Of a stretch of 64,000 nucleotides of DNA, positions 1 to 8,694 are shown in pieces (position 1 is the stretch's first letter; each line of letters opens with the position of its first letter). The notes under the pieces were generated by a model. That model had not been told where the DNA came from. It saw only the letters and a program-made list of their open reading frames with translations, and did no database searches. The translations under genes were made by a program, and so were the position numbers. The DNA comes from [Muricauda] lutisoli (nom. illeg.) (GTDB lineage Bacteria; Bacteroidota; Bacteroidia; Flavobacteriales; Flavobacteriaceae): positions 41,698-105,697 of the forward strand of contig NZ_JAFLND010000005.1 in the NCBI RefSeq assembly GCF_017313105.1, in the 5' to 3' direction.

Positions 1-424
1 TCAAATTCAATTTGTCAATGGCCTTTAAAGCAAATATGATCTGGGTAAGCCCAGCTTTCATATCATAAATTCCGGGGCCGCTCATAATTGCGCCATCTTT
101 TGTCAATGGCATCTCTTTAAGTGTATCTCGCTCCCATACGGTATCACAATGGCCGATCATTAATTGCAAAGCCTTGTTTTTATCCCTGTTTTTTGGTCTT
201 GCATATAGGAAGCCACCTGTTTCCTTTCCTGGTACCTGCAGTGTATAAAAACCTAATTCTTGTAACGCTTCCCCTATAAATTTCAAAATCTGATATTGGG
301 ACTTCGGGTCACGGGAAGGTGATTCCAACGATACGAGCTTCCCCAAAAAATCCAACATTTCTTCCTCACTTGATTTGAGTTGATTCAAGATACCATCGGC
401 CATATGTGTAACCTTGGATGTCAT
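1..424 (-). CDS. M20-family metallopeptidase, N-terminal part (3' end beyond window)
   Basis: I translated this stretch by hand because the frame runs off the left edge. The protein begins MTSKVTHMADGILNQL and contains MIGHCDTVW followed about 22 residues later by GIYDMKAG. These are the first metal-binding His (HxD) and the bridging Asp segment (D-M-K-A-G) of the M20/ArgE/DapE/CPG2 zinc peptidases, which remove amino acids or acyl groups from peptides and amides. Only about 141 residues are visible; the dimerisation domain and remaining ligands lie outside. Its ATG overlaps the stop of the upstream flavin-reductase gene (ATGA), so the two are probably translated together. The exact substrate cannot be told; glutamate carboxypeptidase-like is the nearest guess. 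Confidence 0.8.
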   Translation of the reverse strand, partial: MTSKVTHMADGILNQLKSSEEEMLDFLGKLVSLESPSRDPKSQYQILKFIGEALQELGFYTLQVPGKETGGFLYARPKNRDKNKALQLMIGHCDTVWERDTLKEMPLTKDGAIMSGPGIYDMKAGLTQIIFALKAIDKLNL

Positions 425-1032
425 CTTTTAAAATCTTTAGGAAAAGGAAAGTTGTAAGTTTCATCGATTTTGGCAAAACGACCATAAGAAATGTATGCTA
501 GCAACGGGTTATTTTTCAATTGTGCCTGTTCGTCCTTTTCGGATACACGTAAATACTCATTACGCACGCAGGCATGCTTGATACTCCCCGTAATAATGCT
601 GTTCTCGCCAAAACCATCAATAATCTTGAACAACTCACATTCCAAGTACAAATAAGCGTTTTTGACCAAAGGTGCGTCCATGGAAGCTGCTTTGATCAAG
701 GGCAAGGCTTCAACAATCTGTTGGGACTTGGTCAATGCATCTGATCTTGGAGAAGCGCTCAATGAAGTGGTGGTCACTTGGTCGGGAGTTGGAAAACTGA
801 CCGTGAACTCTCCTGTTTTTTTTACATTTTGATACGTACAGTGCCGTGGGGTACAGACGAACCCAAAATAGTTATCGAACCCAAGCGGGGTTGCCATATG
901 TTTTGGCGCAAGATCATACCCATCTTTCTCTTTGGTTCCAACAACAACCAAAGGAGCAACAGTAAATATCCTATCCCAAATTGGATTCTGGATATCCAAT
1001 GAAACGTATTTCTTGTCCTGAAGAATGTTCAT
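421..1032 (-). CDS. Flavin reductase-like (FMN-binding split barrel) protein
   Basis: The 203-residue protein has the look of the flavin reductase-like/DIM6-NTAB family: an N-terminal strand with APLVVVGT, then KDGYDLAPKHMATPLG and YFGFVCTPRHCTYQNV, where family members bind FMN, and a later SPRSDALTKSQ segment. Such proteins bind FMN and reduce flavin with NAD(P)H or act as the flavin partner of a monooxygenase. It is the first gene of a two-gene unit with the M20 peptidase (ATGA overlap) and is divergent from ftsH. The shared 226-bp upstream region carries two copies of a 13-bp box. Substrate unknown; no monooxygenase component is visible nearby. Confidence 0.75.
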   Translation of the reverse strand: MNILQDKKYVSLDIQNPIWDRIFTVAPLVVVGTKEKDGYDLAPKHMATPLGFDNYFGFVCTPRHCTYQNVKKTGEFTVSFPTPDQVTTTSLSASPRSDALTKSQQIVEALPLIKAASMDAPLVKNAYLYLECELFKIIDGFGENSIITGSIKHACVRNEYLRVSEKDEQAQLKNNPLLAYISYGRFAKIDETYNFPFPKDFKR

Positions 1033-1082
1033 AATATCCGAATTGCTATTTCTAAAAATACAATTATGGATCAGGGTCTCCT

Positions 1083-1174
1083 ATGACCTAAATCAGGAAC
1101 ACCGTACGGAAACAACAGGGCTCCCACACTTAAAAAACCAATGGTTTCACAAGTAATTTGAATGACCTAAATCA
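1083..1174. promoter_or_regulatory. Two 13-bp direct repeats, candidate Crp/Fnr-type operator sites
   Basis: ATGACCTAAATCA occurs exactly twice, at 1083-1095 and 1162-1174, in the region between the divergent flavin-reductase and ftsH starts. The second copy extends to a perfect inverted repeat, AATGA-CCTAAA-TCATT. A TGA-N6-TCA core is the shape expected for a Crp/Fnr-family dimer site; the regulator itself is not in the window. A 12-bp palindrome, CCATAGCTATGG, lies nearer ftsH at 1213-1224. Site identity is inference; the repeats are directly visible. Confidence 0.5.
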
Positions 1175-1258
1175 TTTTAAATGATGGTATTGTAACCTAG
1201 ATTTGAGATAATCCATAGCTATGGTTAAATCACGGCTTAGGGAAATAAATGATGTAAA

Positions 1259-3292
1259 ATGTCTACCGAATCCGAATATAAAGGCAATAATGCCAATGGG
1301 AACAACAAGAACGAAAAACCCAAACCTCCCAAAGGAGGCAGTAATCTAAGTTGGGTATATTGGATAGTGTTGATTTTCCTAATAGTTTTTCCATTTTTCA
1401 CCAATACCATTGGAACGTCCAAAGAAATTGCCTGGTCTAAATTCGAGGATGACCTTTTGGCCAAAAATGCTATTGAAAAGATTGTTGTCATCAACAAAGA
1501 GGTTGCGCAGATCTATGTCAAAAAAAGTGTTTTGGACGATCCCGAATTCAAAAATGACAATGATGGGCTATTCTCCTCTAACTCGGGACCCCAATATTAT
1601 ATCACCATTGGTTCAGTAGAAAGTTTCGAGAATAAATTACAACGTGCACAGGAAGATGCAGGCATTTCTGAAAAAATTGATGTTAGATATGAAAACCGGA
1701 CAGATATTGTCACCATTTTATCTTGGCTATTGCCTCTAGCCTTTTTCATTTTTATCTGGGTATTCATGTTTCGCAGAATAGGCGGTGGAAAAGGGGGTAG
1801 CTCTATGTTCAATTTTGGTAAGTCCACGCCAAGACTTACGGAAAAAGGCACCAAAAGCAAAGTGAGCTTTAAAGATATTGCCGGTCTTAAAGAAGCAAAG
1901 ACCGAGGTAATGGAAGTTGTGGACTTCTTAAAGAACCCGGAGGATTACACCCGATTAGGTGCAAAAATCCCCAAAGGCGTTTTACTTGTTGGTCCGCCAG
2001 GAACCGGAAAAACCTTAATGGCCAAAGCTGTTGCCGGCGAGGCCCAAGTGCCTTTTTTCTCCATGTCGGGTTCCGAGTTCGTGGAGATGTTCGTAGGTGT
2101 GGGCGCATCACGTGTTCGTGACCTTTTCAAAAAAGCAAAGGCAAAAGCACCAAGCATCATTTTTATTGATGAGATTGATGCCGTTGGCCGCTCCCGAGGC
2201 AAAATAAATGCCTTCCAAGCGAATGATGAACGCGAAAGCACTTTGAACCAATTACTTACCGAATTGGATGGATTTGGCGATAATACCGGGGTTATTGTTT
2301 TGGCTGCAACCAACCGTCCCGATGTATTGGACAAAGCTCTTTTACGCCCTGGAAGGTTTGATCGCCATATTTATTTGGAACTCCCCAACCAAACGGAACG
2401 GGCAGAGATCTTTAAGGTACACGTTCGTTCCTTAAAACTTTCAAAAAATGTTGACATCGATGTTCTGGCCAAATTAAGTCCGGGATTCTCTGGGGCAGAC
2501 ATTGCCAATATCTGTAACGAGGCGGCTTTGATCGCAGCACGAGAAAAGAAAGACGAAGTGGAACAAGAGGATTTCATGGCTGCTAGAGATCGGGTTATTG
2601 TTGGAATGGAACGGAAAAGCAAGATTATCTCCCCCAAGGAAAAGGAAATCGTTGCTTATCATGAAGCCGGCCATGCCGTTGCCAGTTGGCACTTAAAACA
2701 TGTGGATTCCCTTGTAAAGGTCTCCATTATCCCAAGAGGTAAATCACTCGGTGCTGCATGGTATTTACCGGAAGAACGTCAAATCGTGACCAAATCACAA
2801 TTTATTGACCAAATGTGTGCTTCCCTTGGTGGACGGGCTGCAGAGGAAATTATTTTCAACGAAATCTCATCCGGAGCACTGGACGACCTTGAAAAAGTGA
2901 CCAAACAAGCCTATACCATGGTCTCCTACTATGGTTTGGATGAAGAGATAGGACCCATCAGCTTTTACGATTCCACTGGCGATAACGAACGCTTACTTGG
3001 AAAACCTTATAGCGAGGAGATGGCCAAACAAATTGATCATGAAGTACATAATTTGATTATGTCCGCCTATGAACGAACCAAAAAATTATTGCTAGCACAT
3101 AAAAAAGAACTGGAAAATTTGGCACAATTGCTTCTAAAAAAAGAGGTTGTGGATAAAGATGACCTTGAAGAGCTTTTGGGCAAGCGAGGTGAAAAAATAT
3201 TGGGTAAGGAAACTGAAAAGCCCAGCAATCCGAACTTGCTGATAAATTATTTCAATATTCTAAACAATAAATATAGAGAACCGTTCAATTAA
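1259..3292 (+). CDS. ftsH: ATP-dependent zinc metalloprotease FtsH
   Basis: 677 residues with the full FtsH plan: a Gly/Asn/Lys-rich cytoplasmic tip, TM1 at about 32-49, a periplasmic domain, TM2 at about 153-171, then the AAA+ module with Walker A GPPGTGKT (245-252), pore motif MFVGVG (277-282), Walker B IIFIDEID (300-307), arginine-finger segment RPGRFDR (363-369) and protease motif HEAGH (468-472); the third zinc ligand is an Asp in LDDLEKVT near 542. It extracts and degrades membrane and some cytosolic proteins as a hexamer at the inner membrane. The C-terminal tail after about 640 is longer and more polar than core FtsH. The usual flavobacterial neighbours (rsfS, cdsA) are absent here, so this may be a second copy; that is inference. 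Confidence 0.95.
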   Translation: MSTESEYKGNNANGNNKNEKPKPPKGGSNLSWVYWIVLIFLIVFPFFTNTIGTSKEIAWSKFEDDLLAKNAIEKIVVINKEVAQIYVKKSVLDDPEFKNDNDGLFSSNSGPQYYITIGSVESFENKLQRAQEDAGISEKIDVRYENRTDIVTILSWLLPLAFFIFIWVFMFRRIGGGKGGSSMFNFGKSTPRLTEKGTKSKVSFKDIAGLKEAKTEVMEVVDFLKNPEDYTRLGAKIPKGVLLVGPPGTGKTLMAKAVAGEAQVPFFSMSGSEFVEMFVGVGASRVRDLFKKAKAKAPSIIFIDEIDAVGRSRGKINAFQANDERESTLNQLLTELDGFGDNTGVIVLAATNRPDVLDKALLRPGRFDRHIYLELPNQTERAEIFKVHVRSLKLSKNVDIDVLAKLSPGFSGADIANICNEAALIAAREKKDEVEQEDFMAARDRVIVGMERKSKIISPKEKEIVAYHEAGHAVASWHLKHVDSLVKVSIIPRGKSLGAAWYLPEERQIVTKSQFIDQMCASLGGRAAEEIIFNEISSGALDDLEKVTKQAYTMVSYYGLDEEIGPISFYDSTGDNERLLGKPYSEEMAKQIDHEVHNLIMSAYERTKKLLLAHKKELENLAQLLLKKEVVDKDDLEELLGKRGEKILGKETEKPSNPNLLINYFNILNNKYREPFN

Positions 3293-3331
3293 GTTACCCC
3301 CCCGACTTTTTGAACATAAAAACAACATGTC

Positions 3332-3718
3332 ATGGAAACATTAATTTACGATTCAGACCTCCATTTTGAACACAAACAATGGGAACGCGAGCTTGATTTC
3401 TGGAAAGACGAATTAAAAACATTTAAACACAGGTTAAGTGAACTTATAACTCGCTACGACGACAAAATAGTTCTTGTGAAACTGGAACATTATCAGAATG
3501 AGTTTATCTTACAGGGTAGTGTTATCGAAGAACTAGAGGAAGCCATTGCGCAACATGAGTCCAACATGGCCGAACATAGTAAAGTGGGCGAGGATGCCCT
3601 GGACGTCTCCTTAGTTAAAAAACATGTGGAATTCAGAAAAAAAATGGAAACTCAACGTCGAATTTATGCCGATCTTAAAAAGGAATTCTTTGGATTTTTA
3701 ACGGAATACTGGACATAA
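3332..3718 (+). CDS. Small coiled-coil hypothetical protein
   Basis: I do not recognise this 128-residue protein. It is highly charged, has no signal peptide, no membrane segment and no cysteine. It is nearly all helical in character, with long amphipathic stretches (roughly 14-45 and 50-80, and again 90-120) typical of an antiparallel coiled coil. It begins 39 bp after ftsH on the same strand with no obvious terminator between, so it may be co-transcribed with the protease. A cofactor or adaptor role for FtsH is possible but unsupported by any motif. Confidence 0.6.
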   Translation: METLIYDSDLHFEHKQWERELDFWKDELKTFKHRLSELITRYDDKIVLVKLEHYQNEFILQGSVIEELEEAIAQHESNMAEHSKVGEDALDVSLVKKHVEFRKKMETQRRIYADLKKEFFGFLTEYWT

Positions 3719-3774
3719 ATAATTGGCCGCTTAGAATATTACTGTTACCAACAAATAATCTAAGAAAATTATTT
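3717..3774. terminator. Imperfect hairpin between convergent genes
   Basis: AAATAATT (3717-3724) and CTTAGA (3730-3735) pair with TCTAAG (3759-3764) and AATTATTT (3767-3774), leaving an asymmetric internal loop. The structure overlaps the stop codons of both convergent genes and ends in a short T-rich run on either strand, so it could stop transcription both ways. It is weaker than the GC-rich terminators elsewhere in the window. Confidence 0.45.
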
Positions 3775-5048
3775 TAGCCCTTTTGTGTAGGTTCCAACGA
3801 AACCGGCAATTCAAAAACCTCAAGGGAAAAATAGGGTAGAGCAGCTAATAAGTGGTCAAAAATATCGGCCATCACATATTCATAGTTCTCCCAACGTTTA
3901 TCGGAGCTAAACGCATAAATTTCCAACGGAATCCCTTGAGAGGTAGGTTGCAATTGCCTTACCATAAGGGTCATCCCTGTATTGATTGCAGAATGGTGCT
4001 CTATATAGTCCGTAACGTATTTTCTAAAAACACCAAAATTGGTCAGGTTGCGCCCATTGACCAAAAGTTCCTTGTTTATTTGGTTGGATTCGTTATAGCT
4101 TTTTATTTGCTCGTTCCTATTGGCAATATATGCTTCTACCAACTGAATCTTTTTTAGCTTTTCGACTTCTTCGGGTGTTAAAAACCGAATACTCTTTTGA
4201 CTTACGATCAATGACCGCTTTATTCGACGACCTCCGGACACCTGCATGCCCCGCCAATTTTTAAAAGAATCGGAAATCAAGGCATATGTCGGAATCGTGG
4301 TTATGGTCATATCAAAATTCTGAACTTTAACCGTAGCCAAACTTATCTCCACTACGTCACCATCGGCACCATACTTCTCAAAAGTTATCCAATCCCCTAT
4401 CCGTACCATATCATTGATAGTAACCTGTATACTGGCCACAAGGCCCAAAATAGAGTCTTTAAATATGAGCAGCACTACTGCCGATGCAGCACCGAGCGCC
4501 GTAAAAAACTTCCATACCGTGGTATCTGTTACAATGGCAAAAATGGTTAAGATACCAACCACCCAAGCAAAGATCATGAATACCTGAACATAACTATCTA
4601 TAGGCTTATCCTTGAATTTTGGAAGGGTTTTCAGATATCCGTTCACACTTTTGAAAAACTTTCGGAAAATGATCAATGTTAAAAAAACGAACAGTATTTT
4701 AATCATTTTCAGCACAATACCACCGGCATAATCAAAATCTGAAAAGGCAACGGGAACAAACTCAAGTAAAATTAAAAGCGGAACTACATGTGCCACAAAA
4801 CGTGGTACTCGGTGGGCCACCAAAAAATTGTCAAAATTATTTTTTGATTTTCTAGCCAACTTTATAGACAATGCACGTAATATCTTCCAAAGAAGAACAT
4901 CCAGAAAAAAAACAAGTACAAGAACTACAACAACCAATACAAACAAGTTGATGTAAGAGGCCAAACCCTCTGCCATTCCTGTTTCTATCAAATAATTATA
5001 TAGTAAGCGACCTAGATCTTTTTCCACAGTTTGCAGTTCAATAAACAT
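3774..5048 (-). CDS. MscS-family mechanosensitive channel (YbdG-like)
   Basis: 424 residues. About five hydrophobic segments come first (near 33-55, 83-100, 113-130, 152-170), followed by a pore-lining helix rich in Ala/Gly (LGAASAVVLLIFKDSILG), then the MscS beta domain (VRIGDWITFEKYGADGDVVEIS) and the stretch VQNFDMTITTIPTYAL-ISDSFKNWRGM, which is characteristic of the YbdG/YnaI branch. Such channels open under membrane tension and release solutes on osmotic downshift. It is a single gene, convergent with the ftsH-side genes, with its promoter in the AT-rich stretch ahead of the tRNA. Conductance and ligand are not predictable. Confidence 0.88.
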   Translation of the reverse strand: MFIELQTVEKDLGRLLYNYLIETGMAEGLASYINLFVLVVVVLVLVFFLDVLLWKILRALSIKLARKSKNNFDNFLVAHRVPRFVAHVVPLLILLEFVPVAFSDFDYAGGIVLKMIKILFVFLTLIIFRKFFKSVNGYLKTLPKFKDKPIDSYVQVFMIFAWVVGILTIFAIVTDTTVWKFFTALGAASAVVLLIFKDSILGLVASIQVTINDMVRIGDWITFEKYGADGDVVEISLATVKVQNFDMTITTIPTYALISDSFKNWRGMQVSGGRRIKRSLIVSQKSIRFLTPEEVEKLKKIQLVEAYIANRNEQIKSYNESNQINKELLVNGRNLTNFGVFRKYVTDYIEHHSAINTGMTLMVRQLQPTSQGIPLEIYAFSSDKRWENYEYVMADIFDHLLAALPYFSLEVFELPVSLEPTQKG

Positions 5049-5185
5049 AAAAACAAAATTACAAGATTTAATCCACCTCCCAATACAAGGAAATCATCAT
5101 TTTATAAAAGGAACAATGGATGTAAACTTTAAAAGATCCATTAAAAAACAAAGCTATTGGACCAATCATAAAATGCGATTTAAAT

Positions 5186-5216
5186 CCTGCCCTTTTAGAC
5201 AAAAAAATTATATTTG
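5186..5216 (+). promoter_or_regulatory. Promoter for tRNA-Leu
   Basis: A perfect Bacteroidota -7 element TATATTTG (TAnnTTTG) lies at 5209-5216, about 20 bp before the tRNA. A partial -33 element (CCTG at 5186-5189 against TTTG) is 19 bp upstream. Transcription would start near 5223. Confidence 0.6.
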
Positions 5217-5235
5217 CACACCTAAAATTCCGTAG

Positions 5236-5319
5236 GCCCACGTGGTGGAATTGGTAGACACGCTACCTTGAGGGGGTAGTGTTCGTAAGGACGTGCTGGT
5301 TCGACTCCAGTCGTGGGCA
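5236..5319 (+). tRNA. tRNA-Leu (anticodon GAG)
   Basis: An 84-nt class II tRNA. The acceptor arms are GCCCACG (5236-5242) and CGTGGGC (5312-5318) with discriminator A at 5319. The D arm contains TGGTAGACACG, the anticodon stem is CTACC/GGTAG enclosing loop TTGAGGG (anticodon GAG, reads CUC/CUU), the long variable arm is typical of leucine tRNAs, and the T arm contains GGTTCGACTCC. CCA is not encoded. It is preceded by its own promoter and followed by a terminator, so it is a single-gene unit. Confidence 0.97.
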
Positions 5320-5320
5320 C

Positions 5321-5350
5321 AAAAAAACCGCAAGCAATTGCGGTTTTTTT
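5321..5350 (+). terminator. Rho-independent terminator after tRNA-Leu
   Basis: Stem CCGCAA (5328-5333), tetraloop GCAA, stem TTGCGG (5338-5343), then seven T. Flanking A7/T7 can extend the stem. Confidence 0.9.
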
Positions 5351-5458
5351 ATTTAAACACCCCTTGAGAAATCCTCAAACCTTTTCCCAAAACACTGATA
5401 TTTATAAAGAAGAATCTAAATTTTATGATAAAATACTAGGATGGCATCTATTTAATCG

Positions 5459-5480
5459 TAAATTTGTTTAACGTTTAAAT
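5459..5480 (+). promoter_or_regulatory. Candidate promoter/operator of the carotenoid operon
   Basis: TAAATTTG at 5459-5466 matches the -7 consensus TAnnTTTG and sits 22 bp before the regulator's ATG. It is directly followed by a GTTTAACGTTTAA segment (two GTTTAA copies 7 bp apart) at about the predicted start site. I see no good -33 box, which would suit a regulated promoter. Autoregulation by the adjacent MerR protein at this repeat is inference. Confidence 0.45.
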
Positions 5481-5487
5481 AAAAAAG

Positions 5488-6387
5488 ATGAACAACGTAA
5501 AAACTTTTTTTAGTATTCGGGATATGGAAAACCTTTCAGGTATTAAGGCCCATACCATCCGAATTTGGGAAAAGAGATACAATTTGTTCAGCCCTGAACG
5601 AACAGACACCAATATTCGTACATATAATCTTGAAAGCCTGCAAAAGCTGTTGAACGTTACCCTCCTTTATAATAATGGGTATAAGATTTCCAAGATTGCC
5701 AAAATGGGCGAGGAAAAAATTCCCGCCTTGGTCAATGAAATTATTTCAGAAAAAAGCGAGAAAAGCCATGCACTGAATTCTTTAAAGTTGGCCATGCTCA
5801 ATTTTGATCAATCGCTATTCTTGAAGACCTATAATGGGCTAATGGAAGAAAAGTCGTTCACTCAAATTTTCAATGACGTGTTCATTCCATTACTGAACGA
5901 ACTTGGATTGTTGTGGCAGACCAATACCATAAGTCCTGCCCACGAACATTTTATTTCCAACTTGATCAAACAAAAAATCTATATCCATACGGAAAAGCTT
6001 CAATTTGAGGCTCCTACCAAAAAGGATGAAGTATATGTTCTCTTTTTGCCCGAGAACGAAATCCACGAACTAGGGCTGTTGTATGTCAATTACCAATTGG
6101 CCTTGCACGGCTACAAAACCATTTATCTAGGACAAACCATGCCCATAGAAAGCTTGGAAGATTTGCTCAAATATTACACCAACATAAGGTTTGTTTCGTA
6201 CTTCACTGTTTCGCCGACCAAGGATGAGATCGATGATTATTTTGATCGATTCGGTGAAGTGCTGAAAAAATCACCTGGATCAAAACTTTATGTAATGGGC
6301 TATCAAATACAAGAGATAGGAGAAGAAAAGCAACTTGGTCCCATTAAGATATTTAAATCCATTAATCAATTAGTAGATTTTCTTTAG
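5488..6387 (+). CDS. MerR-family regulator with B12-binding domain (CarH/LitR-like photoreceptor)
   Basis: 299 residues. A MerR winged helix-turn-helix (about 6-75, with HTIRIWEKRYNLFSPERT) is followed by a helical domain carrying W143-x9-E153-H154, the W-x9-EH signature of the cap domain of CarH photoreceptors. It then has E191-I-H193-E-L-G196, the ExHxxG motif whose His is the lower cobalt ligand in CarH. In that family adenosylcobalamin-bound tetramers repress carotenoid genes in the dark and fall apart in light. The gene is first in an operon with crtI (7-bp gap), crtB and crtZ, exactly where such a regulator is expected. Domain reading is direct; light sensing and repression are inferred. 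Confidence 0.88.
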   Translation: MNNVKTFFSIRDMENLSGIKAHTIRIWEKRYNLFSPERTDTNIRTYNLESLQKLLNVTLLYNNGYKISKIAKMGEEKIPALVNEIISEKSEKSHALNSLKLAMLNFDQSLFLKTYNGLMEEKSFTQIFNDVFIPLLNELGLLWQTNTISPAHEHFISNLIKQKIYIHTEKLQFEAPTKKDEVYVLFLPENEIHELGLLYVNYQLALHGYKTIYLGQTMPIESLEDLLKYYTNIRFVSYFTVSPTKDEIDDYFDRFGEVLKKSPGSKLYVMGYQIQEIGEEKQLGPIKIFKSINQLVDFL

Positions 6388-6394
6388 CCCCAAA

Positions 6395-7855
6395 ATGAAA
6401 AAAGTAATTGTTATTGGTTCTGGTTTTTCATCACTTTCCGCTTCGTGTTATCTGGCAAAAGCCGGGTATGAGGTAGAAATGTTCGAGAAGAACGATACTG
6501 TTGGGGGTAGGGCCAGACAATTGGTAAAAGATGGCTTTACTTTTGATATTGGTCCAAGCTGGTATTGGATGCCCGATATTTTTGATAAGTTCTTTGCCGA
6601 TTTCAACAAAAAAACCTCAGATTACTACCAGCTGGACAAACTGAATCCTGCCTATAAAATCTTCTTTGAGGATGATACGATCACCATTGGCGATTGCATG
6701 GACAATATTTGTGCGGAATTCGAGCGAATCGAATCGGGGAGCAGCGAGCACCTGAGACAATTTATCAGTGAGGCCCAAGAAAATTATGATATAGCCATTA
6801 ACAAAGTGGTGCTCAGACCTGGGCTTTCACCGCTGGAACTTGTGACCAAGGAAACAGTATTAAAAGTGGACCAATTCTTTAAGACCATCAGCCAACAGGT
6901 CCGCAAACGGTTCAAAAATCCAAAGTTGGTCTCGACCTTGGAATTTCCCGTCCTTTTTTTAGGTGCTAAACCGAGCAAAACACCATCCTTTTATAACTTT
7001 ATGAACTTTGCCGATTTTGGTTTGGGCACATGGCATCCCAAAGGGGGTATGTATGAAATTATCAAAGCCATGAAAAGTGTAGCAGAAGAATTGGGGGTCA
7101 CCATCCATACCAATAGCCCTGCAACCCATATTTTGGTGTCGGACAGTGAAGTTCTGGGCATTCGAAGCAAAGGAGCCAACCATTTGGCGGATTATGTGGT
7201 AAGTGGAGCGGATTACCATCATTCCGAGACCTTATTGGACAAAAAATACAGACAGTACTCCGAGGAATACTGGGACAAAAAAACCTATGCTCCTTCCTCG
7301 TTGTTGTTTTATATCGGTTTTGACAAGAAATTGAAAAACATTGAACACCATAATCTGTTCTTCGACACCGATTTTGAAAAACATGCACAAGAAATCTATG
7401 ACAACCCGCAATGGCCCAGCAATCCATTGTTCTATGCCAATTTTCCATCCGTAACGGATGCATCTATGGCACCAAAAGATCAAGAAACTGGGTTCTTTTT
7501 GGTTCCGATTGCTCCCGGATTGGAAGATACTCCACAACTCAGGACTCAATATTTTGATATTGTGATGGACCGATTTGAAAAATTGACCCATCAATCTGTA
7601 AAAAATTCAGTAATTTTTAAAGAGAGTTTTTGTGTTAACGATTTTATAGAGCAATACAATTCCTATAAAGGAAATGCCTATGGTTTGGCAAACACGTTGC
7701 GCCAGACAGCTTTTTTAAGACCTAACCTCAAAAGTAGCAAGGTAAAAAACTTGTTCTTTACCGGTCAGTTGACCGTACCCGGCCCAGGGGTCCCACCATC
7801 CCTGATTTCCGGTAAACTGGTGGCTGATTTAATCATTAAAGAAGTAAAAAAATGA
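6395..7855 (+). CDS. crtI: Phytoene desaturase CrtI
   Basis: 486 residues. The N-terminus VIVIGSGFSSLSAS (G8, G10) with FEKNDTVGGRA (about 30-40) is the FAD-binding fold of CrtI-type carotenoid desaturases, and the C-terminal FTGQLTVPGPGVPPSLISGK is the family's conserved dinucleotide-binding tail segment. The enzyme inserts double bonds into 15-cis-phytoene to give all-trans-lycopene, membrane-associated, using FAD. It lies between the MerR/B12 regulator and crtB, overlapping crtB by 4 bp (ATGA), so expression should follow the operon promoter. Length is normal. The number of desaturation steps cannot be read from sequence; lycopene formation is expected given crtB and crtZ. Confidence 0.95.
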   Translation: MKKVIVIGSGFSSLSASCYLAKAGYEVEMFEKNDTVGGRARQLVKDGFTFDIGPSWYWMPDIFDKFFADFNKKTSDYYQLDKLNPAYKIFFEDDTITIGDCMDNICAEFERIESGSSEHLRQFISEAQENYDIAINKVVLRPGLSPLELVTKETVLKVDQFFKTISQQVRKRFKNPKLVSTLEFPVLFLGAKPSKTPSFYNFMNFADFGLGTWHPKGGMYEIIKAMKSVAEELGVTIHTNSPATHILVSDSEVLGIRSKGANHLADYVVSGADYHHSETLLDKKYRQYSEEYWDKKTYAPSSLLFYIGFDKKLKNIEHHNLFFDTDFEKHAQEIYDNPQWPSNPLFYANFPSVTDASMAPKDQETGFFLVPIAPGLEDTPQLRTQYFDIVMDRFEKLTHQSVKNSVIFKESFCVNDFIEQYNSYKGNAYGLANTLRQTAFLRPNLKSSKVKNLFFTGQLTVPGPGVPPSLISGKLVADLIIKEVKK

Positions 7856-8694
7856 AAACTATTTTTGACGACGTATCTTATGACTGCAGCAAGGTTGTAA
7901 CAAAATCTTACAGCACTTCTTTCTCCTTGGCAACCAAAATGTTGGCACCGTCGATCAGGGCGGACATTTATAATATTTATGGTTTTGTCCGTTTTGCCGA
8001 CGAAATTGTAGATACCTTTCATGATTATGACAAGGCCAAATTGTTCGATGCCTTTGAAAAGGACATGGAACAGGCCATTGAGGACAAGATCAGCTTAAAC
8101 CCTATTTTGAACTCCTTTCAATACACCTATCATAAATATGACATACCACATCACTTGGTAGCGTCTTTTATGAAGAGTATGCGAATGGACCTTACCAAGA
8201 AAAATTACGAAACTTTTGATGAATACCGCGAGTACATTTACGGTTCTGCCGATGTGGTGGGGTTAATGTGCCTATGCGTGTTTGTTAAAGGTGATAAAGA
8301 AAAATATGAGGAGTTAAAAGAATCCGCCATGGCTCTGGGTTCTGCTTTCCAAAAGGTGAACTTCCTTCGGGATTTAAAGGCGGATTACGAAGATTTGAAT
8401 CGTACGTATTTCCCGAACACCAACCTATTGGAACTGGACGAGGAATCCAAAAGACGCATCGTAAACGAGATAAAGGCGGATTTTGCATTGGGCTATTCCG
8501 GAATTGTACAATTGCCCGAGCAAGCAAAATTTGGGGTGTATACTGCTTATCGCTATTATAAAAAACTGCTTCAAAAATTGCAAAGCACACCACCTCTGGA
8601 AATAAAGAACACCAGGATTCGTGTACCCAACTACCAAAAATTTGGTTTGTTGGCACAATCTTATGTAAATTATAAACTACAATTGGTACAATGA
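7852..8694 (+). CDS. crtB: Phytoene synthase CrtB
   Basis: 280 residues of the squalene/phytoene synthase family. The two Asp-rich metal sites are present: D50-EIV-D54 in VRFADEIVDTF, and D174-LKA-D178 in VNFLRDLKAD. These bind Mg2+ and the diphosphates of two geranylgeranyl diphosphates, which the enzyme condenses head-to-head to phytoene, the first committed carotenoid step. It overlaps crtI upstream and crtZ downstream by 4 bp each, giving a translationally coupled block. Farnesyl-diphosphate-using relatives exist, but the crtI/crtZ context supports phytoene. Confidence 0.95.
   Translation: MKTIFDDVSYDCSKVVTKSYSTSFSLATKMLAPSIRADIYNIYGFVRFADEIVDTFHDYDKAKLFDAFEKDMEQAIEDKISLNPILNSFQYTYHKYDIPHHLVASFMKSMRMDLTKKNYETFDEYREYIYGSADVVGLMCLCVFVKGDKEKYEELKESAMALGSAFQKVNFLRDLKADYEDLNRTYFPNTNLLELDEESKRRIVNEIKADFALGYSGIVQLPEQAKFGVYTAYRYYKKLLQKLQSTPPLEIKNTRIRVPNYQKFGLLAQSYVNYKLQLVQ

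Noticed and set aside
3297..3303. Seven-C run after the ftsH stop
   Set aside because: Considered as a frameshift that might extend FtsH, but the stop is in frame before it and the tail length is plausible.
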